Source: Heterohyrax brucei
Taxonomy: Eukaryota > Chordata > Mammalia > Hyracoidea > Procaviidae
DNA length: 64,000 nucleotides
Assembly (NCBI GenBank): GCA_028571685.1
Contig: CM053140.1
Location: 25,959,501 to 26,023,500, forward strand
Reading direction: 5' to 3'
The notes below the pieces were generated by a model. It was not told the origin of the DNA, did no database searches, and saw only the letters and a program-made list of their open reading frames with translations. Position numbers and translations under genes: made by a program. Below are positions 44,930 through 54,427 of this stretch, piece by piece (position 1 is the first letter of the stretch; every line of letters begins with the position of its first letter).

Positions 44930-45250
44930 AGGGAAAAGATGAATAAGATGCGGGCCATCCCAACATCAGAACACCACTCTACAACCAAAAGGAGAGAGTT
45001 GCCGAGAGGCACAGCAATGCGAACGAATCCCAAACATGGCATGCAAGGAAAGGAAGCCAGATACAGAAGACCACCTACTGCTTGATTCCATGTAGGTGAA
45101 ATGCCCAGAAAAGGCAAATTCATAGGCCAGTCAGGAGTCTCTTAGCAGTGCAAACCTTGGATGCTGCTCAGCAAAAGGCTGAAAGTTTGAGTCCACCCAG
45201 AGGCACCTTGGAAGAAAGTCCTGGCGATCTACTTCCAAAATGTTCTTGTT
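44930..45250 (+). mobile_element. L1M fragment then SINE head fragment
   Basis: 44930-45125 has the L1M relic ATGGCATGCAAGGAAAGGAAGCCAG. 45130-45250 has the SINE variant head (AAAGGCTGAAAGTTTGAGTCCACCCAGAGGCACCTTGGAAGAAAG). Confidence 0.6.
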
Positions 45251-46560
45251 GTTAGGTGCCCTCGAGTCGATTCTGACTCATAGTGACCCTATGAACAAGA
45301 GAACAAAACACTGCCCAGTCCTGCACCATGCCCACAGTCATTTTTATGCTTAAACTCGTTGTTGCGGCCACTGTGTCAGCCCATCTTGTTGAAGGTCTTC
45401 TTCTTTTTCCCTGACCCTCTGCTTCACCAAGTGTGCTGTCCCTCTCCAAGGACTGATCCCTCCTGATAAAAGGTCCAGGATAGGTAGGATGGAGACTCGC
45501 CACACTTGCTTCCGAGGAGCACCCCTGGTTGTAGTTATTCCAGAACAGATCTATTTGTTCCTTTGGTATATTTGTTCCACAGTATAGTCAATATTCTTCT
45601 CCAACACCACAATTCAAAGGCATCAGTTCTTCTTCTGACTTCCTTCTTCACTGTCCAGCTTTTTCATGCATACGATTTGATTGAAAATACCATGGCTTGG
45701 GTCAGGCATACTTTAGTCTTCAAGGTGACATCTTTACTTTTCAACATTTTAAAGAGGTCTTTTGCAGCACGTTTTCCCAGTGCAATGAGTCTTTTGATTT
45801 CTTGACTGCTGCTTCCATGGATGTTTATTGCGGAACCAAGTAAAATGAAATCCTTGACAACCTCAATCCTTTCTCCATTTATCACGATGTTGCTTCCTGG
45901 ACGAGTTGTCAACATTTTTGTTTTCTTGATGTTGAGGTACAACCCATACTGAAGACTATGGTCTTTGATCTTCATCAGTGTGTTTTAAATCCTCTTCTGT
46001 TTCAGCAATCAGGGTTGTGTCATCCGCATCATGCAGGTTGTGAATGAGTCTTTATCCAGTCCTGATGCCTCATTCGTCTTCATACAGCCCAGCTTCTCAG
46101 ATTATTTACTCAGCATATGGATGAGAAAGTATGGAGAAAGGATACAGCCCTGATGCACATCTGTCCTGACTTTAAACCATGCAGCATCCCCTTGTTCTGT
46201 TTGCACAACTGTCTCTTGATCCATGCACAGATTCCTCATGAGGACAGTTAAGTGTTCTGGAATTCCCATTCTCTGCAATGTTATCCATAATTTGTTATGA
46301 TCCACACCGTCGAATGCCTTTGTGTAGCCAATGAAACACAGGCAAACATCTTTCTGATATTCTCTGCTTTCAGCCAGGATCCATCCGACATCAGCAGTGA
46401 TATCCCTGGTTCCACATCCTACTCTGAATCTGGCTTGAATTTCTGGCAGTTCTCTGTCAATACACCATGGAGGTCACCTTTGAATGACCTTGAGCAAAAT
46501 TTCACTTGCATGTAATATCAATGATATTGCTCGATAATTTCCGCATTGGGTCAGATCACT
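45243..46560 (-). mobile_element. RTE LINE reverse transcriptase to 3' end, inactive
   Basis: On the minus strand 46102-46305 encodes VDHNKLW-like MDHNKLWITLQRMGIPEHL and VHQGCILSPYF, followed (about 46010-46040) by DADDTTLIAET, the YADD-type catalytic box of RTE reverse transcriptase, with a stop shortly after. 45664-45975 continues with GLYLNIKKTKML, INGERIEVVKDFILLGSAI and LTQAMVFSIKSYA. The 3' end at 45243 is GGTGCCCTCGAGTCGATTCTGACTCA. Best-preserved RTE in the window, with stops and frameshifts. Confidence 0.9.
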
Positions 46561-46599
46561 CTGTGGAGCACACGTATGCTCTGGCTGACACACACAGGA

Positions 46600-46790
46600 G
46601 CTGCCGTGAGACACAGCTGACTTGACAGCAACTGGTACCAGACACTGAAGGAGATGGATTGACACCACAGCCACAAAAGGGGACTCAAACAGACCGATGA
46701 TCACAAAGATGCTGAGGGACCGAGCAGCGCTTCGTTCTGTTGCACACAGAGTCACCACGAGATGATGGCCACCCGCAGCAATGCAGACCC
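46600..46790 (+). mobile_element. RTE/SINE 3' tail fragment
   Basis: GGAGATGGATTGACACCACAGCCACAAAAGGGGACTC and GCAGCGCTTCGTTCTGTTGCACACAGAGTCACCACGAG. Confidence 0.65.
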
Positions 46791-46859
46791 AGAGCAGTGG
46801 CACCCAGGGCAGGAGATCAGAGTGGGGACTTATTGCAAAGGGACAGGGGGGTCCTTTGG

Positions 46860-47060
46860 GGGAGATGACAATGTTCTAAAATGGGATTGTGGCAATGGTG
46901 GCACCATTGTATAGATTTGCTAAAAAACAATAAAACAAAAACCATCAAATTCCACACTGGAGATGCACGTTCTGTACACCATACCTCAAGGAAAACTAAA
47001 ACAAAACCCCAAAATGCTCCTGCTGGCCTAGGTGTCACAGCCAACAGATAACAATAAAAA
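46860..47060 (+). mobile_element. L1M-like 3' end, degraded
   Basis: GGGGTCCTTTGGGGGAGATGACAATGTTCTAAAATGGGATTGTGGCAATGG then TCACAGCCAACAGATAACAATAAAAAAAAAATC. Confidence 0.55.
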
Positions 47061-47149
47061 AAAAATCTCCATTAAAAATTTTTTTTTTCTCAAGTGGGTC
47101 TTTACCAACAATAATCTTTGCCTTTATGACCAGGTACGTGAAACACCCC

Positions 47150-47230
47150 TAATGATACCTAAACACACTTAGCAATTCACTGTGAGGCCTGGCACCTGGC
47201 ACACAGTAGGTGCTTAATAAATGTTGTTCC
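47150..47230 (+). mobile_element. MIR-like 3' end
   Basis: GGCACCTGGCACACAGTAGGTGCTTAATAAATGTTG is the classic MIR 3' end. Confidence 0.75.
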
Positions 47231-47909
47231 CTCCCCCGACTCCTGTCTTCATCATCAACCAGACTAGAGCAGATGTTCCCCAGATAGTAAGGAGCTGGCG
47301 AGAGGTTCTCCAAGAAATCCGTTGGCAGCTACCAGATAAAATACATAAAATCCTGGAGCAGTAAGGAAATCCCAGAGACAGCGAGGTGAATGGAAAAGTG
47401 CTGCCTCAGTGACACGTGGTGGCCCATGGTAAGAAGCTGGCTCAAGAAGGTGTCCCTGTGCATCCTTGAAAAAACGCACATCTTTGTGGCAGGAGAGCCA
47501 ACTCTGACAACATGTTGCAAAACTCTTGTGCAAACCTAAGCAGAAACACCCTGCCGTGGCCGCTGGGAGTCATCCCTCAGGGCTGCCGTACTGTGGGGAT
47601 GACTCTAATCCCCCCAGAGGGTGAAAGCCTTGTCCTGAAAGCTCAGCTCTATCTGACATGACGTGTTCTCGGCAGAATTCCTGAGTGCTTGCTCTTTAGG
47701 GACTGGGCCAAGGACGTACACCTCATTGCTACACCTGCTCTAGGTGGCTGGTTGGGAAGGGGGAGAAGGCTTGATTCTAGAAGGCATCTACCAAAAAAAA
47801 AAAAAAAAAATCCTAAGGGGGGGGGAAGATGAAAGTATACTAGAAATGATTGAAAAAAAGAAGGTCAGTGGAAAAGAGGATTGACAAAAAGCTGCAGTAA
47901 CGAGTTCAA

Positions 47910-48050
47910 TCAAAAAACAAAAACCTATATTAGGAAGTCAATTCCAACTCCTAATGACCCTGCAGGACACTGCCTGGTAGAATTTCCATGGAGCAGCTGG
48001 TGTATTAGAACTGCTGGTCTTTTGGTTAGCAGCTATAGCTCAAGGTAGAT
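47910..48050 (-). mobile_element. AfroSINE-like SINE
   Basis: AACCTATATTAGGAAGTCAATTCCAACTCCTAATGACCC, TTCCATGGAGCAGCTGG, TCTTTTGGTTAGCAGCTATAGC. Confidence 0.85.
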
Positions 48051-48704
48051 TCAGACCTCCCAACAACTATGAGGGTGGCATAGGACCAGACAATGTCATG
48101 TTCTGTCATATGTGAGGTTGCTATCAGGGTGAGCTGACTGAAGGGCAGCTATCAACAGAAAGGGCCAGGATGTGGTGAAAGGAGATTGTAAGCTCTCTAT
48201 GAGCAGAAATAGGCCATACATGTCTTTTGCTTTCACTCCAAGTTTGTGGGAAGAGAGGGTTCTCATGCTTATTTGCTGCTGAATTCATTGCAGTGAAGGG
48301 ACTCACTGCTCAGTCTGTTGCTCACAGTAAAAACTTTTGATTTGAAAGTTTCCTGAGCCCTTGAACACAGCCCAGTGCTTAGATAGTAAATGGGAAGCTT
48401 TGTATGTACCACTTATCTAAGCCTTTGCCAGTGACAGGCATCACCAATCAATCACAGCACTGGTTTCCTGCTGAACCTGAACGAAACCAATTGATATAAA
48501 TGAATTAGGGGAAGTCACCTGCCTCCTTGATCCAGAGTACTAATGTTGGGTTGTTTGGAGAGGTAATGGAAGGGCCATGGCAAAGAAATAAAAATGAGAG
48601 TGGGAGGTGGGTGTGTAGTCACAGACACAGAGCTGGTCCCTACCCTTCAGGAACTAGCCGGTGACACTCCAAGAGAAGAAAAGGAAACTACCATTTTCTT
48701 GATG

Positions 48705-49080
48705 GGGAAGTGGTGGTTTAGTGATAGAATTCTCACTTTCCATGGGGGACACCCAGGTTCCTTTCCCTGGCAATGCACCTCACATGCAGCCACCCCTCCC
48801 CACACCCCCCTACCCCACCCCACACCCCCTGTCTGTCAGCAGAGCTTGTGTGTTGCTAAGGTTTTGAACAGGTTTCAGCAGAGCTTCCAGACTAAGATAG
48901 ACTAGGAAGAAGGGCCTGGGGATCTACTTCTGCAAGTCAGGGAATTAGAACCACACAGATCACAACAGTCTGATCTACAACCAATCATGAGGACAACACA
49001 GGACCCAGCAGAATGTTGTTCCATTGTGCAGGGGTCATCATAAGTCAGGGCCAACTGGACAGCAGCTAATAACAACGGGT
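48705..49080 (+). mobile_element. tRNA-Gly-headed composite SINE, full length
   Basis: Head GTGGTGGTTTAGTGATAGAATTCTCACTTTCC ... ACACCCAGGTTC matches tRNA-Gly A and B box areas. Body ACAGGTTTCAGCAGAGCTTCCAGACTAAGATAGACTAGG is the RTE 5' leader. Tail GCAGCTAATAACAACGGG is RTE 3'. About 370 bp, the best copy in the window. Confidence 0.85.
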
Positions 49081-49083
49081 ATG

Positions 49084-51400
49084 TATATGAGGCGTGACAA
49101 TTAAGTTCATGAACTCATCCTAGAAAAAGTGCTGCATACCTCATTACTGAATATCACTATGGTCAACTTTGAAGTACTCCCGTCAGGGAGCTATGCACTG
49201 ACATCAGCATCCTGTCCACCCTTCAGAGCAATTTTGGAACTCTTTTTCTGGAATGGCCATCAGAGCTGTTGTTGTATTACCCTTGATGTCCTGAATGTCA
49301 TCCAAATGTCTCCTTTTCAATATTTCCTTTATCTTGGGGTAAAGAAAAAAGTCATTGGGGGCCAGATCAGGTGAGTAGGGAGGGTGTTCCAACACAGTCA
49401 TTTATTTACTGCCTACAAACTCCCTCACAGACAACTGTACAATTTAAGTTTCCAAACTTGCTGCTGTGCCACTGTATGCAATGGCCATTCCAGAAAGAGT
49501 TCCAAAATCACTCTGGAAGGCCACCTACAGAATGGGAAAAAATATTTGGCAACTCTCTGTCAAACCAACGCCTGATCTCCATAATCTATAAGGTACTACA
49601 AAATATCAATAAGAAAAAGATAAATCATCCAATTAAGCAATGGGCAAAGGAGATGGACAGACACTTCTCTAAAGAGGACATCTAGGCAGCCAAAAAACAC
49701 ATGCAGACAAGCTCACAATCATTAGCTAGTAAAGAAATTCAAATCAAAACGACAATGAGATGCCATTTCACCCCAACAAGGTTGGCCATGATCCAAAAAA
49801 CACAAAACACTAAATGCCGGACAGGCTGTGGAGAGATCGGAACTCTCCTACACTGTTGGTGGGATTGCAAAATGGTGCAACCTCTTTGGAAAACAATCTG
49901 GCGCTACTTTAAAATAACGGCTATAGATATACCATTTGACCCAGTAATTCCACTGCTTGGAATATATCCTACAGAATCAAGGCCATTCACACCAACTGAT
50001 ACGTGCACAAGAATGTTCATTGCAGCACAGCCCACACTAGCAAAAAGATGGAATCAACCCAGATGCCTAACAACAGAAGAATGGATAGGTAAACTACGGT
50101 ATATATACTCAGTGGAACACTATGCAGTAATAAAGAACAACGATGATAACAGGAAACATCTCTTAACCTGGTTTCAATGGGAGAACATTATGCTGAGTGA
50201 AAGTAGTCAGCGACGGAAGGACAAATACTGCATGAGACCCCAACAATAAGAACTTAAAAGCAGACTCATGCATAACAGAAAAGACTCTTCGATGGCTGCA
50301 AGGGTCGGGAGGGTGGAAGAGTTTAGAATAGATAGTTGTTAGAAATTTGGTTGGGTGAACTTGCTGACAGCACACATTAGTAAGAAGATCAATATTAACG
50401 GGACTTCAACACAACTTGTGTATTCCTCCCATCTTAACCCAATATTGCAAGGGCAGAGTAGCTGGGGCAGGGGGCTGGGGACCGTGCTCACAGGAGAAAT
50501 TGAGGCCAATTGGCACAACTAGAGTTTTGCCAATGAGGTCTCTCTGCACCCCACATTGGTGAGTGGCGTCTGCGGTCTTAAAAGCTGACAGACTGCCATC
50601 TGAGGGTACAGCAAATGGTCCCAACTCAGCAAGAATGGATGATCACCAAGGTCCATAACGACATGGGGGAAAGAGAATCCACAAGACAGAGAGATCCACA
50701 TGAGTAGATGCCTACATCGACTTGCGACTGGAAGAACCAGATGGTGCCTGGCCACCACCAGTGATAGCCACGACGGAGCTCACAAAGTTGAGTCTCACTG
50801 GCAACACAAGTATAAATAGGGGTGCACTCTGAGATCTCCACTAAAAGACTGCAATTGGTGGTCCAGGGGCCTCGGAGTTCTCCTGGGAGCAGGGCTCCTG
50901 GCCCTGATGCAGCCCCTGTCCATAAATCATAATGAAGGTCAACTTTTCAGGCAGCAATGGATTGGACTTGGTGACACAGAGTGACTATATTGTGTGGGCA
51001 CTTTATGGTTCTAGGCATCTATAGGAGGTCGTCCTGTTGATCTCATACTGGAGGAAGGGGAATGGTGGAGAGAAGACAGGAGACTGTTGGGAAGATAAGT
51101 TATGTATGGGGCAGAGAGGAAAACTGTGCTGTCACCATGCAGGGAGAGCAGTGGAAGCTGCATGTAGGTCAGCATGCAAATTTATATGGGAATGTACGTT
51201 TTCATTCAATCATAATTAAAAAAATAAAAGGAATGCACCAAAAAAAAAAAAAAATCACTTTGGAGGGTGGACTAGGCACTGGTATCAGTGTATAGCTTCC
51301 CAGGGGGAGCACTTGAAGGTGACTGCAGTGATATTCAGCAGTGAGGTATGTACCACATAGAGCAATTAAGTTTGTGGACTTGAGTGTCAGACCTCATACG
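49084..51400. mobile_element. Foldback mariner derivative, split by an L1
   Basis: 49084-49440 is the reverse complement of the mariner 3' end (equivalent to about 40440-40777, including the reverse of YSPDLAP.DFF). 49480-49522 plus 51255-51400 is the same 3' end in plus orientation. The outer ends GCGTGACAATTAAGTTCATGAAC and, in reverse, TGACACTCAAGTCCACAAAC face outward as terminal repeats. Without the L1 the element is about 590 bp. Confidence 0.75.
49523..51254 (+). mobile_element. L1 LINE, 5' truncated, with target-site duplication
   Basis: Begins inside ORF2 at [14 protein letters not shown] and continues [17 protein letters not shown], stop (49683-49685), then HCWWDCKMVQPLWKTIWRYFK, DPVIPLLGIYP and TCTRMFIAA to the ORF2 end at 50249. 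This is the conserved C-terminal end of L1 ORF2, with only one in-frame stop visible. About 1 kb of 3'UTR and a poly-A (51240-51254) follow. AAAATCACTCTGGA on the left and AAAATCACTTTGGA on the right are the target-site duplication. Confidence 0.9.
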
Positions 51401-51640
51401 TAACCTGCTCAGCTACTAACGAAAAGGTCGTGGAGGTTCGAGTCCACCCAGAGGAGTCTCGGAAGAAAGGCCTGGTGTTCTATTTCCAGAAATCAAGCAG
51501 CGAAAACCAGGTGGAGCACAGCAGTCTAATCCACACCCAATCACGAGGATGACACAGGATGGGGCATCACTTTGCTCTGTTGGGCATGAGGTTGCCGTGT
51601 GTCAGCGCTCCCTCATTGACAGCTAACAACACTTTTACAG
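51400..51640 (+). mobile_element. tRNA-Asn-like headed SINE variant
   Basis: CTACTAACGAAAAGGTCGTGGAGGTTCGAGTCCACCCAGAGGAGTCTCGGAAGAAAGGCCTGG through GACAGCTAACAACAC. Confidence 0.75.
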
Positions 51641-52480
51641 ATGAGGAAGCACGCCCAGAGAGGCAACCACTTGTTCCAGTTTATACAGTGAGAGGTAAAT
51701 GGCCAAGGCCAGTCCTGTAGGTGGTGGCCTTCCAGGGGCTCGATCTTAGTGAGAAGGCTTTAGAGGCAATTCTCACCCCTGTACCAAGCACTTTGAATAC
51801 ACAGCCAGCTGACTCGACACAGAAATGCAGCCCCTCTGAGAATCCTTCTGGCCAGGAAAGTCTAGGTGTAGCTTCTGGAGGCTCCTTGGTAGCTATGCTG
51901 TGCCATTTCCACCAGTAGCCCTGGCTATAGGGTCTAGATGGTGCCCATGACAACACTCTCTGGGCTCTAGAGAAGGCAAAGAGGCGAGAGAAAGAAGGGT
52001 AGGCCTGGGAGAGACCTCCAAGAGCCATTCATTCCCTAGTTTCATTTCATTCTTTGAGGACCTCACCCTGGAACCATGGCTGTGTCCTCAGCCTTGGGCC
52101 CTGTGGTGGCTGCATTTAGGGCCAAGAGTGCAAGCTTTCCCATAGATGACATCTGCAGGGGTGCAGATGCAGAGACTGCTCCTACCCCTAACAAGGAAGG
52201 TGGGACAGCTGCTGATGGCCACCAGGACACTTGCAGCCCAGAGCAGTGGATCCTGGAGTTCCGAGACCAATGTCTGATCCCAGCTCCAGGTTATGGCCTT
52301 GAGATGCTCTCCCTCTGAGACCCACGTAGCCCTCTCTTACTTTTTCCAGGTCTCAACTCAAACATCGCCTCCTCCATGAGGCCCTGGTGCCAACATGTCA
52401 CCACCCCGCCGCACACATACGCTCACTGCCATCTCCTTCTGTGACTTATCTTTCTTTCTGAACTTGGTGCCAACACAAGT
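51640..52480. other. Unique sequence, no gene recognised
   Basis: It starts with a MIR-like block (TTTACAGATGAGGAAGCACGCCCAGAGAGG). The rest has no recognised repeat and no convincing exon. Confidence 0.5.
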
Positions 52481-52700
52481 CCCTGGATGGTGCAAATAGT
52501 TTGCATTCAACTATTAATGGCTAATTATTTTCAGAAGTAGATTGCCGGGTCCTTCTTCCTAGTCTTACTCTGGAAGTTCAGCTGAAACCTGTTCACCTTG
52601 GGTGACCCTGCCGGTACCTGAATACTGGTGGCATAGCTTCCAGCATCACAGGAACATACAAGACCCCCAGTACAACAAGCTTGACATACAAGTGAGTGCT
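52480..52700 (-). mobile_element. RTE leader / composite SINE fragment
   Basis: TTCTTCCTAGTCTTACTCTGGAAGTTCAGCTGAAACCTGTTCACCTTGGGTGACCCTGCCGG is the reverse RTE 5' block. Confidence 0.7.
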
Positions 52701-53040
52701 TAACAACATTGATGAAGAGTTTGCAGTTTCAAGCCCCCCAACAAGCAGTGCCAAGAAAGAAAGTCCTGGTGATCTGCTACCATGAAGTTTCCAAAACCAA
52801 AAAATTTCACAGCCACCAAGTTGATTCCTACTCATGGCAACCTCATGTGTTACATCGAGTTTCTTTGGCAGAAGCAGATTGCCAGACCTTTCTTTCACAG
52901 TGCCACTGGGTGGATTAAAACAGCCTACTTTTAGGTTAGTACTCCAGCACAAACCCTGTGCTATCCAGGGACCCAAGAAAACCCCATGAAACTCAGTTCT
53001 GTTCTATAATACACGAGGTCACCACAAGTCCCATCTCAAC
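52700..53040. mobile_element. SINE inserted within a SINE
   Basis: A plus-strand SINE variant is interrupted. 52700-52790 (AAGAAAGAAAGTCCTGGTGATCTGCTACC) resumes at 52975-53040 (AAGAAAACCCCATGAAACTCAGTTCTG). The insert, 52795-52975, is a minus AfroSINE (GCCACCAAGTTGATTCCTACTCATGG ... CCAGGGACCC). Confidence 0.75.
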
Positions 53041-54050
53041 ACAGGGTACATTTTAATCGATTTGTTTATTCTGCCCTCCCACCCCCATCCAGAGTGGAAA
53101 CCTCTGAGGGCAGGCATTTAGTCTGTCCTGTTGGCTGCTGCGTCCCAGGTGTCTAGACTGCACACAGTCACAGTGGGCCAGTGACAGCCTGCAGGCTGAC
53201 CTGAAGAAGGAAGGAGGTAGTGTGTACCAGACTCCTACCATGGGGAGGAAGGGTCCTCCAGTGCTGGGAGCTGACAGGGAAACGATTGTTACCTGTCCTG
53301 AGTCTCTTCCCGCCCCCAAGGCAGTAAGACCCTGGGCTGGAGCCCCTCCCTGCCCCCTAGCACCTCAGTCTTCTGGTCTGAAGAGGTTACTTAAAACGTT
53401 TGTCAATTTAGTTGGCCTCATGTAGGTTCTGAACGGGGAGATGGGCACAGGCATCAGGGGGCTGCAACAGTGGCTTCCTTTTTAGAAACTGGGGGCCCTG
53501 TCGCCTCTCAAAATTCCCTCCAGGTCTGAGTCCTCCCCAGGAGACCCAGTCCCTCCAACCGTCAGGGGTCATGAAGGAGGCGACTCCATCATCCCGTCTA
53601 TCAGGGGCCCCAGGAACCACTAGTGGGACATGACGTTCATCTCTCCAACCATCAGGGATCCTAGAGAACCCCTAGCAGGCAGTGGGCTCCTGTCTTCCTA
53701 CCACCAGGGGTCCCAGGCATCCCCCTCCTAGGCATCCCAGAGCCCAGCCTCCTTATCCAACCAGGGATCTTAGGAACTATTAGAGAACAGCGGTCCCCTA
53801 TCTATCGGGGTCCCAGGGACATCCTTCCCTTTAGAAATCAGAGATCGCAGAGCCCAGTCTCCCCATCCACCAGGGCCCCCAGGAACCACTCAAAAGCAAT
53901 GAGGTGCATCCCCTCATCACCAGCAGTTCCGGGGACATTTCTCCCCTCCACACCCCAACCTCCAAGTTCGCAGCACCCAGTCCTCCAAGCTAGCAAGCTC
54001 CCGCATCCCCTTCTGCTTCTCCACTGCCTGGAGCAGAGGAGAGCCGGGGA
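53040..54050. other. Repeat-poor upstream flank of KLF2 with degenerate minisatellite
   Basis: No gene is visible. From about 53560 to 53960 there are around seven imperfect units of roughly 45-60 bp with the recurring core ACCAGGG(G/A)TCCCAGG and CAGAGCCCAG(C/T)CTCC. The remainder is unique and could contain distal promoter elements. Confidence 0.6.
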
Positions 54051-54230
54051 TCCCTTAGCGTCCCGCCCCTGTTGTGTGCGCGTGTTGACACCGTCGCCGG
54101 GGAGACCGGCGGGGGCGGGCCAGGCAGGGGGCGCGGCCTGGCCGCTCTGGAGGGGCCTGGCCGGCCAAGCACAGAGCCCCAGCGGCCGCAGCGGCCCAGC
54201 GGCTGCCGCCCGCCCGCTTATATACTGCGG

Positions 54231-54240
54231 CTAAATTTAG
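54231..54240 (+). promoter_or_regulatory. KLF2: MEF2 binding site CTAAATTTAG
   Basis: The ten bases are a perfect palindromic match to YTAWWWWTAR. They lie about 120 bp upstream of the inferred start site and 197 bp upstream of the ATG. Laminar flow and statins are known to induce KLF2 through MEF2 at this site. Confidence 0.9.
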
Positions 54241-54318
54241 GCTGCGCCCCGAGCTCGTCCCCATCCGGGACGCGTTTCCGCCGCCGCCGCCGTGGCCCGG
54301 CCCCCGCGCGAGCGCGCC

Positions 54319-54325
54319 TATAAGG
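54319..54325 (+). promoter_or_regulatory. KLF2: TATA box (TATAAGG)
   Basis: TATAAGG lies in GC-rich surroundings about 30 bp upstream of the inferred start near 54349 and 103 bp upstream of the ATG. Confidence 0.75.
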
Positions 54326-54348
54326 CTGGGCGGGCCTCGGCGGCCGCA

Positions 54349-54427
54349 GAGCCGTCCCGCCCGCGCCCCGGCCCGCCCGCCCGGCCGCCGCTCGCCTCTG
54401 CCTGTGCGCGCCCGCGCCGCCCGGGCC
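54349..54427 (+). other. KLF2: KLF2 5' untranslated region (approximate)
   Basis: The start is inferred from the TATA box spacing. About 79 bases of GC-rich leader lead to the ATG at 54428. I see no upstream ATG in it. The exact start site cannot be read from the sequence. Confidence 0.6.

Larger units (their letters stand above)
54100..54348 (+). promoter_or_regulatory. KLF2: KLF2 core and proximal promoter
   Basis: This GC-rich stretch contains Sp/KLF-type GGGCGGG boxes (near 54112 and 54327), a TTATATA element at 54218-54224, the MEF2 site at 54231-54240 and a TATA box at 54319-54325. The order TTATATA, then GCGG, then CTAAATTTAG matches the conserved proximal block that I recall from the human and mouse KLF2 promoters. 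There it is the target of ERK5-MEF2 signalling under shear stress and statins. Transcription should start near 54349. Confidence 0.85.

Noticed and set aside
45664..46305. Possible host reverse-transcriptase-like gene
   Set aside because: The fragments are parts of an RTE LINE with frameshifts and stops, ending in the usual RTE tail.
48709..48790. tRNA-Gly-like sequence
   Set aside because: It continues into a SINE body, the acceptor stem does not pair well, and the same head recurs in other SINE copies. It is not a functional tRNA gene.
52076..52318. 80-residue frame in unique sequence (51640-52480)
   Set aside because: No domain, no splice consensus of note and ordinary codon use. Not enough to call an exon.
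1..54000. Exons of neighbouring genes (in human AP1M1 and EPS15L1 flank KLF2)
   Set aside because: I looked for recognisable conserved protein segments and found none outside KLF2 and transposons. The neighbours are probably beyond the window.
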